64,000 nt of DNA from Aradus depressus (GCA_963662175.1 OY759226.1:22794946-22858945); one strand, 5' to 3'; positions 27,501-32,254 are shown, counted from the stretch's first letter. The notes: a model not told the origin generated them from the letters alone. Program-made: numbers and translations.

Positions 27501-30322
27501 GGTGAAAAGTCAACTTCGATTTTCTGAGGGATTACACAACGTCCTTTATGCTCCCTAAATGTTTTAGATTGGCTTTAATAGTTTTATTGAGAGTTTTTTT
27601 CTTTTTCATAATTCAATTTTATTTTGTGTTAATTGTAGAAATCAAAATGATTTTCCAAGGTAATCTATTGTGTGAACAATTGTTCCGCATGTAAATTAGT
27701 TTCGAAATACGTACATTGAGTAATATTCTCTTAAAAAATAATTTGTGACAATCCACTGATATATTTATGCATTGAAAAAAAGTCTTATCAAGAAAATTAG
27801 TTTATTCTCAAATCCATAGAATAATAAGCTGAGTTTTTGTCACAACAGCTATTATAATTGATGAACGAAATTATGATTTTTGTCTATTTCTACAACAGAT
27901 GCGATGAAAAGACATAATCAAAACATTTCTCATAACATTTCCTATGAGCCTACTTTATTTGCGATTCAACTTCCTTAATTTGTGAACACGATAAAGTCCA
28001 GATAAAATGTATGCATCGGCACGGAATTTTATATTTGTATTCAGAACTCTATAATGGCGACATCTATTGATTTTCAGCGAAATTAGTCGAATTGAAGAGA
28101 GGCTCGACTTGAATACTTATAACTGCCACGAATGTCTCGACAGTGTAAGCATTGAGAGAGGCCACGATTCAAGTCAAATATTAATTCGTGCTGAGGAGGT
28201 ACATAGCGAGTGATCCATCCATGTATTTTTAACTTCCCAGCTTAGAGGGAAGTTATTGTAATGGGTCCCAAAATATAAATAAACATTTTCAACATATTTT
28301 TATGTTTCAAGGTAACTATAGTATTTTTACACTATTTTTGAAAAGATGTATGTAAGTGTGAACGTACTTGGGTGCTAAATTTTTCCTGCACGAAATCTCG
28401 TGAATAAATATGATGTCGACTCCACTCTGGTGCCAATCGAAGCGTGTCAACGTCAATATGATCCGAAAGAAAGACTGCAATAAAGTGAATTTTAGGATTT
28501 CTTGAAAAAGATTTATCCGATCTAATTTGTTCTGGTGGTATCGATACATTGAAATATCAGAAATTCTCATAGAGTTGTTATCAAATTACATCTCATATTT
28601 TTTATAATATTAAACAAATTAATAAAAAAACAATAAATACCAATATTAATTGTAGGAATATTGAGGGTCAGTCAAAGATGAAAAAAAAAAACACTATTCA
28701 GATGCCAACGTTTCGATATATTTTATATCATCATCAGGGCCTACAAACATGGGGGGGAAATCAAGATTAGAATCAAAAATAAACAAAAATTGTTTTTGTT
28801 GATAAACATTACTGGACGTTAAAAATACATTATAACAAGTTAAACATTGAAACTGACTTACTATGAATAATTACTAAACATTAAAATTAAATATGAGTAC
28901 ATAATTTTTGTTTATTTTTGATTCTAATCTTGATTCCCCCCCATGTTTGTAGGCCCTGATGATGATATAAAATATATCGAAACGTTGGCATCTGAATAGT
29001 GTTTTCTTCCATCTTTGACTGACCCTCAATATTCCTACAATTATAATCTACAGTCGCTAATCAGCATCATCAATAGTAATAATAACGAATATGAGAATGA
29101 ATCGAATAATATTTATTTTATTGGCTTTTCGCTTACTCTCCTGTTATTATTATTTTTAAATTTTATTATTCGTTATGCATTGTATTATATACTCTATTTT
29201 ACTGAATTGGAGTATTTAGATAGTATTTGAAGGTTTACACTATTTTATGATATGATATATTTTTCTACAACAATTATAATAGGTTAGGTTAGGTTTTATG
29301 ACTCATGCCCGGGCTTTAACTACGAGGTCATATCGCCTACTACCAGAGCGCTCTTTCGTCACTCTGGTGGACATGAGCCCGACTCTACTGTGGGAGTCCT
29401 AAATTTTGCCTACCCTAAATTTTTATACACCTAGGGTAGGGGTCTTTAACGAGTACCTGACATCGTACAGGCTCGGGACCATCGCTTTACGTCCCATCCG
29501 AAGGACGGCGTGCTTAAGTTTATTTTACCTCCCAGATGAGCTCAGAAGTCAAGCACGCATACCACTGAGCTACCTCACAATTATAATATATAAGGCTATG
29601 AAATTATAATATATAAGGCTATGAAATGAGTTTACATCAAAAGTTTGGAATTCTATTTTTCTAGTTTGAGACTGAAAATATCTATAGGTATTTTGTTGAC
29701 GTGGAAGAGCACGATAGAATTATATTTCTTGTTTAAATTTGGTTTGCCATTCCAAGGTCGATTTTACGAGTTCATTTTGGGCATTGAAAATATAAAAATC
29801 TTACAATTTTTCATTTTCGCCTACATATGTGCATTCGCATGTCAATTAAAAATGTATGTATAGATGAGCAATTCTGTACTGAATAAAATGCCTACTTTTG
29901 TGATATTATTATTGATATTGATACCATGGGAAGTTTGCCGAGTGGACCTCAAGGGCCGCACTTAGTTAGAAATGCCACCTTTGTAGAGACTTAATATACG
30001 GCCCAGTAATTTCCTCTGATTTAGGGTGCAAAGAGGCGAAACACACATCCGAGAACCTCCTTGTTTATTTTTCTTTCTCTCTTTGGTGCATCAACTACGA
30101 AGTAATTAGCGCCTTTTATTTACTTATCCATATCTGCTGACATTATTATTATTATTATCTTTGTAGAATTTCCGAGAAGGAACAGGACCACCGGTGTTCA
30201 TCGAGATTGGCGCCCTGGGCACTCTGGTGGACGGTCGAGAAACTGAGTCCATCTCTTCCTCCTCCAGTGACTCTTCTTCTTCCTCTTCGTCATCCTCCTC
30301 CACCACTAACTCCTCCGAATGA
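3644..30322 (+). CDS. DCAF8: DCAF8-like WD40 protein, seven 3' exons (5' exons outside the window)
   Basis: Orthologue of DDB1- and CUL4-associated factor 8 (WDR42A), a WD40 substrate receptor of the CUL4-DDB1 ubiquitin ligase. Exons are 3644-3879, 5898-6072, 12271-12433, 15559-15689, 16615-16734, 24959-25072 and 30167-30322. All have GT-AG borders and together give 364 continuous residues in one frame. The product runs through the later blades of the propeller ([84 protein letters not shown]). It then has a basic helical tail (RRKRSYRN to [13 protein letters not shown]) and a serine-rich C-terminus ending at TGA 30320-30322. Two D-x-R boxes used by this family to bind DDB1 are intact (SIDVRE and RIYDRR). 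The N-terminal region and first blade are missing, so the start codon must be upstream. Introns total about 25 kb, mostly transposable elements. Confidence 0.92.
3975..4370 (-). pseudogene. C-terminal ORF2 fragment of a non-LTR retrotransposon
   Basis: Minus-strand reading has HGDFNNKL-like context ([20 protein letters not shown]) and the terminal zinc-binding motif C-x-C-x6-SEHVILDCP typical of Jockey/R1/I ORF2 C-termini. The reading is closed by a stop after QQVCVS (4047). Only the last domain is present, so it is a relic. Confidence 0.7.
4587..4790 (-). mobile_element. Severely 5'-truncated retroposon end with 72-nt A tail
   Basis: On the minus strand about 110-130 bp of GC-richer sequence (with CCTCCACCGAAGGTCGGCAA) runs into an uninterrupted A tract of 72 nt (poly-T at 4587-4658 on plus). 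This is the structure of a truncated LINE or retroposed 3' end. No target-site duplication was obvious. The poly-lysine reading frames here are artefacts of the tail. Confidence 0.6.
4795..4957 (-). repeat. SINE tail fragment
   Basis: Tail half of the main SINE (GACTCATGCCCGGGCTTTAA through CTACTACCAGAGCGCTCTTT and GGGAGTCCTAAAT), then a 13-G run. The head is missing. Confidence 0.75.
4961..5153 (+). mobile_element. 167-bp insert with hammerhead-like motif, flanked by 13-bp direct repeats
   Basis: The 13-mer TTGCTAAATTCAG occurs at 4961-4973 and again at 5141-5153, as expected of a target-site duplication. The insert 4974-5140 carries the hammerhead-like motif at 5015-5065. Hammerheads are known in terminal repeats of Penelope-like retroelements, so this is best read as a solo or truncated Penelope-like terminus. 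No coding sequence fits inside. Confidence 0.55.
5015..5065 (+). ncRNA. Hammerhead-ribozyme-like motif 1
   Basis: The core CTGATGA (5024-5030) is followed by a 5-bp helix II (GACGC/GCGTC, loop TGTT) and GAAA (5046-5049). Helix III is a self-complementary AACC/GGTT without a loop. Next is C5057 at the cleavage position, then TGGT, which pairs with ACCA (5020-5023) as helix I. The loopless helix III suggests a dimer-type hammerhead as described for Penelope-like elements. One extra T separates CTGATGA from helix II; the other copies here share it. Confidence 0.65.
5398..5570 (-). repeat. SINE fragment, left half of an inverted pair
   Basis: Tail-side SINE sequence in minus orientation (CATGCCCGGGCTTTAACTAC through CCTGACATCGTATAGG) with a 16-G run in the middle. 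It runs straight into a plus-oriented copy. Confidence 0.75.
5575..5775 (+). repeat. SINE fragment, right half of an inverted pair
   Basis: Plus-oriented SINE body and tail (CCGTCCTTCGGATGGGACAT through GGTAGTAGGCGATATGACCT and GCCCGGGCATGAGTC). With the preceding copy it forms a snap-back structure. Confidence 0.75.
5898..6072 (+). CDS. DCAF8: DCAF8 exon B
   Basis: Acceptor ATTTTCAG ends at 5897 and the donor is CTT|GTAAGT. It completes the split K codon and encodes [20 protein letters not shown] through [10 protein letters not shown]. This blade carries the second D-x-R box for DDB1 contact. It ends in phase 0. Confidence 0.93.
6073..6984. other. Intron sequence with an old dispersed repeat
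   Basis: AT-rich intron. Around 6880-6960 is a weak copy of a dispersed repeat (CTATAAGGTCTATACTTTTT near ACGACATTCAG) that also appears near 13640-13760 and 28030-28150. No coding sequence recognised. Confidence 0.45.
6993..7312 (-). repeat. tRNA-derived SINE, head slightly truncated
   Basis: Same structure as the copy at 2514 with B box GGTTTCGAACCC (plus strand). It ends CCACTGAGC then GCCCTC, losing part of the head. Confidence 0.85.
7547..8045. mobile_element. Inverted-repeat element with hammerhead-like motif (Penelope-like remnant)
   Basis: The terminal segments 7547-7605 and 7970-8035 are inverted copies (AATAAATAAAACAAACTTAT against AAGTTTGTTTTATTTATTTA, each with CAATATTTC). The left arm continues into a hammerhead-like motif on the minus strand; the right arm stops before it. 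Inverted terminal copies with hammerheads are a known feature of Penelope-like elements. No reverse transcriptase remains between them. Confidence 0.45.
7612..7662 (-). ncRNA. Hammerhead-ribozyme-like motif 2
   Basis: On the minus strand: CTGACGA (7649-7643), an extra T, a short helix II (GGT/GCC), GAAA, then palindromic ACCGGT as loopless helix III and A at the cleavage position. Helix I pairing is imperfect close to the core, with ATAAC/GTTAT possible further out. It is less convincing than motifs 1 and 3. Confidence 0.4.
8399..9601. repeat. 34-bp minisatellite, about 35 copies
   Basis: Tandem array of a 34-bp unit containing TTAGTGTATAATATC and GGGTGATACTG. Copies fall into two classes that differ at one base, CCTTGGG or CCATGGG. 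One copy has a small deletion near 9057. The last unit runs directly into the 3' flank of the nuclease-like gene. The same unit is present about twice, diverged, at the 3' side of its paralogue (59135-59195), so the array grew from sequence belonging to that gene. Confidence 0.97.
9733..11043 (-). CDS. Secreted nuclease-like protein A (divergent DNA/RNA non-specific endonuclease family)
   Basis: Single-exon 436-residue protein with an N-terminal signal peptide ([16 protein letters not shown]) and many cysteines. The C-terminal half follows the arrangement of insect dsRNase-type Endonuclease_NS proteins: EDILYTAQR (249-257), [15 protein letters not shown] (267-281, matching the N-x-G-N-W-x-x-L-E segment), ELRITTS, then CETIGW (357-362) and [10 protein letters not shown] (372-381). 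At the expected R-G-H site it has Y-H-P (242-244); the histidine is kept but the arginine is not. The usual metal-binding asparagine before GN is valine. Activity is therefore doubtful. It lies antisense inside a DCAF8 intron, with a TATA box upstream and AATAAA signals just downstream (near 9675). Paralogue at 59326-60585. Family assignment is by motif reading only. Confidence 0.72.
   Translation of the reverse strand: MRNMLRLCIILFMVGLIPMGSFYTDFKIKMSTSECIILIGESYTDRDGSYQPVVTEKLETGDHGYYRPTIRDGQSAIVVPKGGTIYSSCPPYDGSLKLDVLEYTCTGTFDLKLIGNGDSEMRYCRWKPKVASKKRVFRTVNRCGHNGKGELTDYGHLLGEHLNNGHQVGEQLLTFFEICYINNETSYLSYTLKNSHLNDFDQQISTESPFPELTQTHKNYLYERFGDTTARQILDKGSNLMYHPSAAPEDILYTAQRNALLESSNSTTWSTMVSGNLLYLENVIRFYAQKNKAELRITTSWSGMFDLKPTKLGDDPPLRKNFSKFVENLKLKTCVLFNMFNLPINRGEIKKLCRTICETIGWPQTSEDYSQGHIVCCGPDDIVNQLDNIDIFPRTDCVDVLQGPLPNKEMEKVKESSKKLLHSFITYRINRMKDLV
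11070..12220. repeat. 164-bp tandem array upstream of nuclease-like gene A, about 7 copies
   Basis: Units repeat every 164-166 bp (the marker GCCTATAGCTCTACTA is at 11254, 11418, 11582, 11746, 11912 and 12076). Each has CACTGGAGCATTATGTT, CTCACTTTACTTCCCCTCTG and TAATGAATGTATCGACATG plus a TATA-like ATATATAG. The unit nearest the gene includes the promoter. About three units lie in the same position upstream of the paralogue. The second half of the unit matches a dispersed repeat (for example 13638-13685). Confidence 0.95.
11085..11098 (-). promoter_or_regulatory. TATA box of nuclease-like gene A
   Basis: GTATATAA on the minus strand about 45-50 bp upstream of the ATG. The block around it, including CCACGTCAGGAGCT, is conserved at the same distance in the paralogue (60634-60650), which supports a real promoter. 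Confidence 0.6.
12271..12433 (+). CDS. DCAF8: DCAF8 exon C
   Basis: Acceptor TCTGTTACAG and donor CAG|GTAAAT. Encodes [20 protein letters not shown] through [16 protein letters not shown] and [13 protein letters not shown], a very well conserved blade of DCAF8. It ends in phase 1. Confidence 0.94.
12452..12507. repeat. TA microsatellite
   Basis: Long alternating TA tract just inside the intron. A hAT-like element is inserted in it, and the tract resumes at 13078. Confidence 0.95.
12508..13077. mobile_element. Non-autonomous hAT-like element
   Basis: Terminal inverted repeats AGGGGC(A/G)TAGCCAGG at 12508 and its complement at 13077, followed inwards by G-rich (left) and C-rich (right) runs. 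The flanks GTATATAT and TTATATAT are 8 bp and differ at one base, as expected for an 8-bp duplication inside a TA repeat. No transposase is present. An internal inverted pair (ATGCAAAGCA/TGCTTTGCAT-like) is visible near 12780-12890. Confidence 0.6.
13378..13505 (-). repeat. SINE tail fragment
   Basis: Diverged tail of the main SINE (CATGCCCGGACTTTAAGTAT through GCCCGACTCTACTGTGAGAG). Confidence 0.7.
13510..13797. repeat. Dispersed repeat related to the 164-bp array
   Basis: Contains GATAACTGCTGTTGTAATGA followed by ATGTATCGACA, the same sequence as part of each 164-bp unit upstream of the nuclease-like genes. It is followed by GACCCCATAAGGACAACATC, which recurs in diverged form elsewhere. 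It also contains an 11-G tract. Confidence 0.55.
13798..14035 (-). repeat. SINE copy, head missing
   Basis: CATGCCCGGGCTTTAACTAC through TTTAACGAGTACCTGACATT and CCCAACCGAAGGACG. Diverged copy without clear A and B boxes. Confidence 0.7.
14341..15035 (+). mobile_element. Non-autonomous PIF/Harbinger-like element with transposase remnant
   Basis: Terminal inverted repeats of about 35 bp (CTGCAGTTTTTTTGCGCTGC on the left at 14353, its complement on the right near 15022). Inside, around 14580-14820, a broken plus-strand reading has [13 protein letters not shown] and later [20 protein letters not shown], which resembles the N-terminal region of Harbinger nucleases before the DDE domain. The rest of the transposase is missing. 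I could not settle the 3-bp target duplication. Confidence 0.5.
15236..15300. repeat. Short direct repeat
   Basis: The 31-bp phrase beginning CTGTTCCTTATTAAACTTAC is present twice in tandem (15241 and 15271). Confidence 0.85.
15395..15535. mobile_element. Partial copy of the roughly 200-bp palindromic MITE
   Basis: Shares ATGAAATGATTTTGAGAAGG and GTTGGTATAAGAAAGT with the copies at 32055-32254 and 39945-40130. The left half is degraded. Confidence 0.55.
15559..15689 (+). CDS. DCAF8: DCAF8 exon D
   Basis: Acceptor TTTCTTAG and donor GTG|GTAAGT. Encodes [20 protein letters not shown] through [20 protein letters not shown], the most conserved DCAF8 blade. It ends in phase 0. Confidence 0.95.
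15850..16192 (-). repeat. tRNA-derived SINE, full length
   Basis: Complete copy. The head at the right end has GGCGCCGGTAGCTCAGTGGT on the minus strand, and the B box region has GGGTTACGAACCC on plus. The tail is at the left. Confidence 0.88.
16193..16614. other. Intron sequence, no gene
   Basis: AT-rich, with a short degenerate repeat of CAGATAC(C/T)(A/G)GTAGCAT-type words at 16390-16490 and a TTATTATTATTATT tract before the acceptor of the next exon. Confidence 0.5.
16615..16734 (+). CDS. DCAF8: DCAF8 exon E
   Basis: Acceptor CATTTTCAG and donor AAG|GTTTGT. Encodes [20 protein letters not shown] and [20 protein letters not shown], the last propeller blade. Phase 0 at both ends. Confidence 0.94.
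16790..17500 (-). mobile_element. Penelope-like element remnant
   Basis: On the minus strand the order is a degenerate hammerhead-like terminus (17490-17445), a 100-residue coding relic, an 18-C tract, AT-rich sequence, and an intact-looking hammerhead motif (16880-16836). The coding relic has [13 protein letters not shown], then [10 protein letters not shown] and FEKLEIKK and a final LNR. This spacing of H, H, KG, E-x-x-EI and N-R resembles the C-terminal part of the GIY-YIG endonuclease of Penelope-like elements. The GIY and YIG motifs themselves are absent. The assignment rests on the relic plus the hammerheads. Confidence 0.4.
16836..16880 (-). ncRNA. Hammerhead-ribozyme-like motif 3
   Basis: Best copy in the window. 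Minus strand: helix I strand GACCAC, CTGAAGA (16872-16866), an extra T, helix II GGCAA/TTGCC, GAAA, palindromic ACTAGT as loopless helix III, T at the cleavage position, then GTGGTT, which pairs fully with the first strand. All core bases of the hammerhead consensus are present apart from the extra T. Confidence 0.7.
17765..18075 (-). repeat. tRNA-derived SINE with internal deletion
   Basis: Minus-oriented copy. The middle AAACTAAGGGCCTCGGTCGG part and the B box are deleted, so the sequence jumps from TTTATTTTACC to CCGAGCTCGGAAGTCAAGCA. The A box region GAGCTTCCGGCGCCC is at the right end. Confidence 0.8.
18131..19260. repeat. Dispersed repeat of about 1.1 kb (copy 1)
   Basis: Matches 40280-41255 in the same orientation: TGCGGAGATTTTCTCAAAAA, ATGTCCAAAGGATGCCAGAT, CGAGGCAAATTTATGTGAGC, GGAGGTTTATATGACCCTAA. 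The middle is rich in ACTTCAACTGGTGGATTTCG-type words. There is no long ORF. It could be a solo LTR, but I found no convincing end motif or target duplication. Confidence 0.65.
19408..19450 (+). ncRNA. Hammerhead-ribozyme-like motif 4
   Basis: CTGAAGA (19415-19421), an extra T, helix II GGTA/TACC with loop CCAA, GAAA, palindromic AGTACT as helix III, C at the cleavage position. Helix I has only two clear pairs, so it may have decayed. Confidence 0.45.
19496..20599 (-). repeat. 3' LTR
   Basis: 1104 bp, identical in length and by eye in sequence to the copy exactly 4260 bp further right. On plus it starts ATTATAACCAATCTCCCTCC and ends GGGTAGACATGCTACA. The 62-codon reading frame inside both LTRs is not a gene. 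Confidence 0.93.
20600..20625 (-). other. Probable polypurine tract
   Basis: On the minus strand AACGGGAACGGGGGATAT directly precedes the TGTAGC start of the 3' LTR, the position of a plus-strand primer. Confidence 0.6.
20626..22440 (-). other. Non-coding interior of the LTR element
   Basis: About 1.8 kb between the integrase-tail stop and the polypurine tract. There is no reading frame with recognisable retroviral protein motifs. It contains a tandem word around 21830-21990 (CCTAACTTATTATCTA three times). Confidence 0.6.
22441..23313 (-). CDS. Gag N-terminus fused in frame to an integrase C-terminal tail
   Basis: 290 residues. Residues 1 to about 110 are Gag-like with a coiled-coil segment made of three AMQEQI(S/G)-type repeats (about 37-75). 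About 185-215 is a polar linker. From about 225 the sequence [20 protein letters not shown] followed by [11 protein letters not shown] is the C-terminal integrase domain of Ty3/Gypsy polyproteins (the K/R-V-x-L-R ... F-x-x-x-x-EGP(Y/F)-x-I motif). The junction shows a deletion of nearly all of gag-pol that kept the frame. Whether the fusion protein is made or useful is unknown. Confidence 0.72.
   Translation of the reverse strand: MEGKGKSDLEPIQTRSRKTIRTPPESPVENPKFDLEAMFKAMQEQIGQQGKAMQEQISGLVQQGKAMQEQIGQQTSEIKEQISAMANNIESIKRNMGTVQSESRQDNSEERYDKPTSKVRDMVGVSYHEVTGGIVSETQHLDKEVEEINSNQNIISTDCEKRFADISKRIDTVSGQTQISTPKQDDRMTFTVPEGHRNWPTNQTFAREQPSNVTFQDVYVKNYERGEVALRNSVLDLPNHFVFKFLLFWEGPYQILDKESPQIFILGHLGSDVAEGGIFYMTSQKPCISG
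23738..23755 (-). other. Primer-binding site of the LTR element
   Basis: Minus-strand TGGCGCCCGAACAGGGAC begins at the base next to the 5' LTR. It is the 18-nt lysine-tRNA type site well known from lentiviruses and also compatible with insect tRNA-Lys. It fixes the orientation of the element. Confidence 0.9.
23756..24859 (-). repeat. 5' LTR
   Basis: Second 1104-bp LTR, followed on the minus strand by the primer-binding site at 23755. Its right end GGGTAGACATGCTACA meets the ATAT duplication. Confidence 0.93.
24959..25072 (+). CDS. DCAF8: DCAF8 exon F
   Basis: Acceptor GTTTTCAG and donor CAG|GTAATA. Encodes [20 protein letters not shown] followed by [18 protein letters not shown], the basic, aromatic helix after the propeller that corresponds to the H-L-R-Q-R-R region of vertebrate DCAF8. 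Phase 0. Confidence 0.9.
25240..25858. mobile_element. Pogo/Tigger-like non-autonomous element
   Basis: Terminal inverted repeats CAGTAGAGTCCCGCTAATCC at 25240 and the complement ending at 25858, with TA on both sides. The CAGT-x-GAGTCCCGCT start is characteristic of pogo/Tigger elements. 619 bp with no transposase; the short reading frames inside have no domain motif. Confidence 0.8.
26050..26895. repeat. SINE-derived 157-bp satellite, five full units
   Basis: CCTACTACCAGAG marks each unit at 26079, 26234, 26391, 26548, 26705 and 26862, a spacing of 157 bp after the first. The unit is the tail half of the main SINE plus a private stretch (ATTAATTACT(C/T)AGGTTTAG). Units agree closely, so amplification was tandem and fairly recent. 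Confidence 0.95.
26896..28648. other. Intron sequence with old repeats
   Basis: AT-rich. 27210-27290 is a degenerate minus-strand copy of the hammerhead-bearing terminus (ATATTGTCTATTTCACAAGA, then ACTTCCGGTATTGCTACCAT). 27390-27420 and 28030-28150 are weak copies of the dispersed repeat that also forms part of the 164-bp arrays. No exon recognised. Confidence 0.5.
28703..28745 (-). ncRNA. Hammerhead-ribozyme-like motif 5 (left arm)
   Basis: Mirror image of motif 6: CTGATGA, an extra T, helix II GATATA/TATATC with AAA loop, GAAA, palindromic ACGT, T at the cleavage site, and a 3-bp GCC/GGC helix I. Confidence 0.6.
28948..28995 (+). ncRNA. Hammerhead-ribozyme-like motif 6 (right arm)
   Basis: CTGATGA at 28956-28962, extra T, six-pair helix II (28964-28969 with 28973-28978), GAAA at 28979-28982, ACGT helix III, T28986 at the cleavage position, GGC (28987-28989) pairing with GCC (28953-28955). 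Confidence 0.6.
29282..29575 (-). repeat. tRNA-derived SINE with internal deletion
   Basis: Tail at left; the head region GAGCTCAGAAGTCAAGCACG through CCACTGAGCTACC is at right. The B box segment is deleted, as in the copy at 17765. Followed by a 24-bp tandem duplication at 29577-29626 (ATTATAATATATAAGGCTATG). Confidence 0.85.
29627..30166. other. Intron before the last DCAF8 exon, no gene
   Basis: AT-rich sequence without a recognisable element. It ends in a TTATTATTATTATTATC tract and the acceptor TTTGTAG. Confidence 0.6.
30167..30322 (+). CDS. DCAF8: DCAF8 last coding exon
   Basis: Follows acceptor CTTTGTAG. Encodes [20 protein letters not shown], then VDGRETE and a run of about 15 serines ending TTNSSE and TGA. 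The acidic/serine-rich tail after the basic helix matches the DCAF8 family layout. Confidence 0.85.
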   Translation, partial: NFREGTGPPVFIEIGALGTLVDGRETESISSSSSDSSSSSSSSSSTTNSSE

Positions 30323-31714
30323 ACAACCAATCAACTGTTCCTTCTCATACTTCACGTGAGTTATATATAGTATTTCCAAATAATATTTAGGCAGGGCGCA
30401 AGTTGAGACGCAGGGTTTCTGTGAAGCACAGAAATTAATACTACCGCGAATGTTCATACGCAGCGTTAAGTGACTTAAGTTTCTGCCTGCCATGAGTCTG
30501 CGAAGTTCTGTGTTCGTTCACATTTTTCACGACGTGAGTTACGACATCCCCAGTGTTTTTTTTTTTTTTTTAAATTTTCAACATGGAAGAAAAACTTCTA
30601 GAGGCAGTTCGTGGGTGAAAGATGTTGAACCACACCAGTCATGGAGACTACATGAGAAGTTGATTTAAATCAGAGATATGGGAAGAAGTTGCGACAGAGA
30701 TTGGGGTTAATAATTCTTGTATTTTTCATTAGAACATTCAACATTAAGGTCTTTCTTTTTTCCAAATAACTGTTTTTCGGAAGCTTCTTATGATAACATA
30801 AAGTTACGATTACTTCGTCGTCATAATCTTCAGAATCAGATTGTGAACTTAATATACAATTTGCAAATATTGCACTCATCGACACTACGTCACCGAACTA
30901 CATCTCAACTTGCCAATTTCATGTCGATACATTCATTACATCGGCAGTTATTGGGTGTTTTGATTTGTGCCCCTTTGATTCCCGCTTCCCCTCTGCCGAT
31001 TTCATTGAAAATTAATAAGCGTCTCATGAGGTTTTGGATACACTCATACAATTTCGTGTCGATTCATTGGGAGTTATCGTGTCCAGACATTTTTTCTTCT
31101 GGAATCTAGAGATCGGAAAACATGAAATTCCATTGAAAATCCGCATCCAATTTCGACCACATAAATTCCTCTATACTTCGTATAGAAATAAAAATACAGA
31201 ATATAAAAATGCAGAATAAAAAAATACAGAATATAAAAAAAAAATAAAAAAAAAAGCTTAGAAAAATAAAAACTAACATATTTTTGTTTGTTTGTCTTTT
31301 TCCCCAGGAAGAACTTCAATGTTAGATTGAAGAACTGAGGACCAACGTGAGAACAGATATATAACGTGTCGGTTCACGGATCGAATATATAATATATATG
31401 TAAAGAGAAAAACTATAAAAAACTAGTTTTAACTTATATAATTTTTTTCTGTATTGTGAATATCGAAAAGCCTGTGTATTAATTATAAGAAAAAAAATAT
31501 GTTGTCTTACTTAATTTTGAAAGATATATTTACTGAAATTTTATATTAATACAATGGTTTAGTGTAAATAATAAATAAAAAATAGAGAAAAATTGCAAAA
31601 AGTATGAATAAAAAATTAAAATTAATAAATAGAATTGTTGATATATTTACATGTATATTATAAAAAATATGTTGTGTAAGTTTGGGTGTTGTATCGTTTG
31701 TTTATTGTAATTGT
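30323..31714. other. Probable DCAF8 3' UTR and flank with old repeats
   Basis: No coding exon. 30921-30951 is an inverted copy of the dispersed repeat in the 164-bp array (ATGTCGATACATTCATTACA then TCGGCAGTTA); 31050-31080 is another weak one. AATAAA-type signals occur near 31205-31260 and 31560-31640, but I cannot choose the real polyadenylation site. Confidence 0.45.
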
Positions 31715-31800
31715 GATTCAGGTCCGGGCTTTAACTCACCAGAGCGCTCTGGTGGAGATGAGCCCGACCCTACTGTGGGAGTCCTAAATTTTCCCCAACC
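31715..31800 (-). repeat. SINE tail fragment
   Basis: GTGATTCAGGTCCGGGCTTT, ACCAGAGCGCTCTGGTGGAG, CCTACTGTGGGAGTCC. The head is absent. Confidence 0.7.
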
Positions 31801-31847
31801 GACTGTTATTTAAAATATAAGTTTCATTTTCAGTAGTAAATTATATT

Positions 31848-32054
31848 ACTTTTTTTGGTTGATCCAGAAATTAATTAATATAATGTAGTCCCATATAAAA
31901 TTTTCGAACCAGACGCATCGCATCCTGTTTTAATTTTTAGAAGTAATGTAACACAATGTCATATATGAACTGTTCTTATTGATATTTTTTTGGTAAGTTT
32001 GTTGTTAATTTAATGGTTAGTTATTTTGACTCAGGCCTGGGCTGTAACTACAAG
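31848..32054 (-). repeat. Repeat segment inverted at 43150-43345, with SINE tail
   Basis: About 190 bp (GTTGATCCAGAAATTAATTA, CGAACCAGACGCATCGCATC, GTTCTTATTGATATTTTTTT) ending in GACTCAGGCCTGGGCTGTAA, the SINE tail. The complement of the whole block is at 43150-43345 adjoining another SINE tail. The unit may be a longer SINE variant or a shared insertion target. Confidence 0.75.
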
Positions 32055-32254
32055 GGACATTCTTATACCAACCACACTTACAGATCAGTCTCTCTCACCC
32101 TTCCCCTTCTTAAAATTATTTCATACTAGCATTACTGGGTATAAGGATGTCTAATCTCAGGATTACGCTGAACAAAGAGACAAAATGAAATAATCTTGAG
32201 AAGAAGAGGGGGGAGAGAGAGTGATCTGTAAGCGTCGTTGGTATAAGAAAGTCC
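32055..32254. mobile_element. 200-bp palindromic MITE inserted in a SINE tail
   Basis: The ends GGACATTCTTATACCAAC and GTTGGTATAAGAAAGTCC are inverted copies and pairing continues through CTTACAGATCA and the C(T)-rich/AG-rich stretch to TTATTTCAT. It interrupts the SINE tail that ends CTGTAACTACAAG. Related copies at 39945-40130 and 15395-15535. Confidence 0.75.

Larger units (their letters stand above)
28649..29041. mobile_element. 393-bp palindromic element with hammerhead motifs in both arms
   Basis: About 130-bp arms are near-perfect inverted copies (ATTGTAGGAATATTGAGGGT at the left end, its complement at the right end), separated by an AT-rich centre. The outermost bases are flanked by TA on both sides. 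Each arm contains a hammerhead-like motif pointing outward. It can be read either as a TA-duplicating MITE or as two inverted Penelope-like termini without coding sequence; the hammerheads favour the second. Confidence 0.7.
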
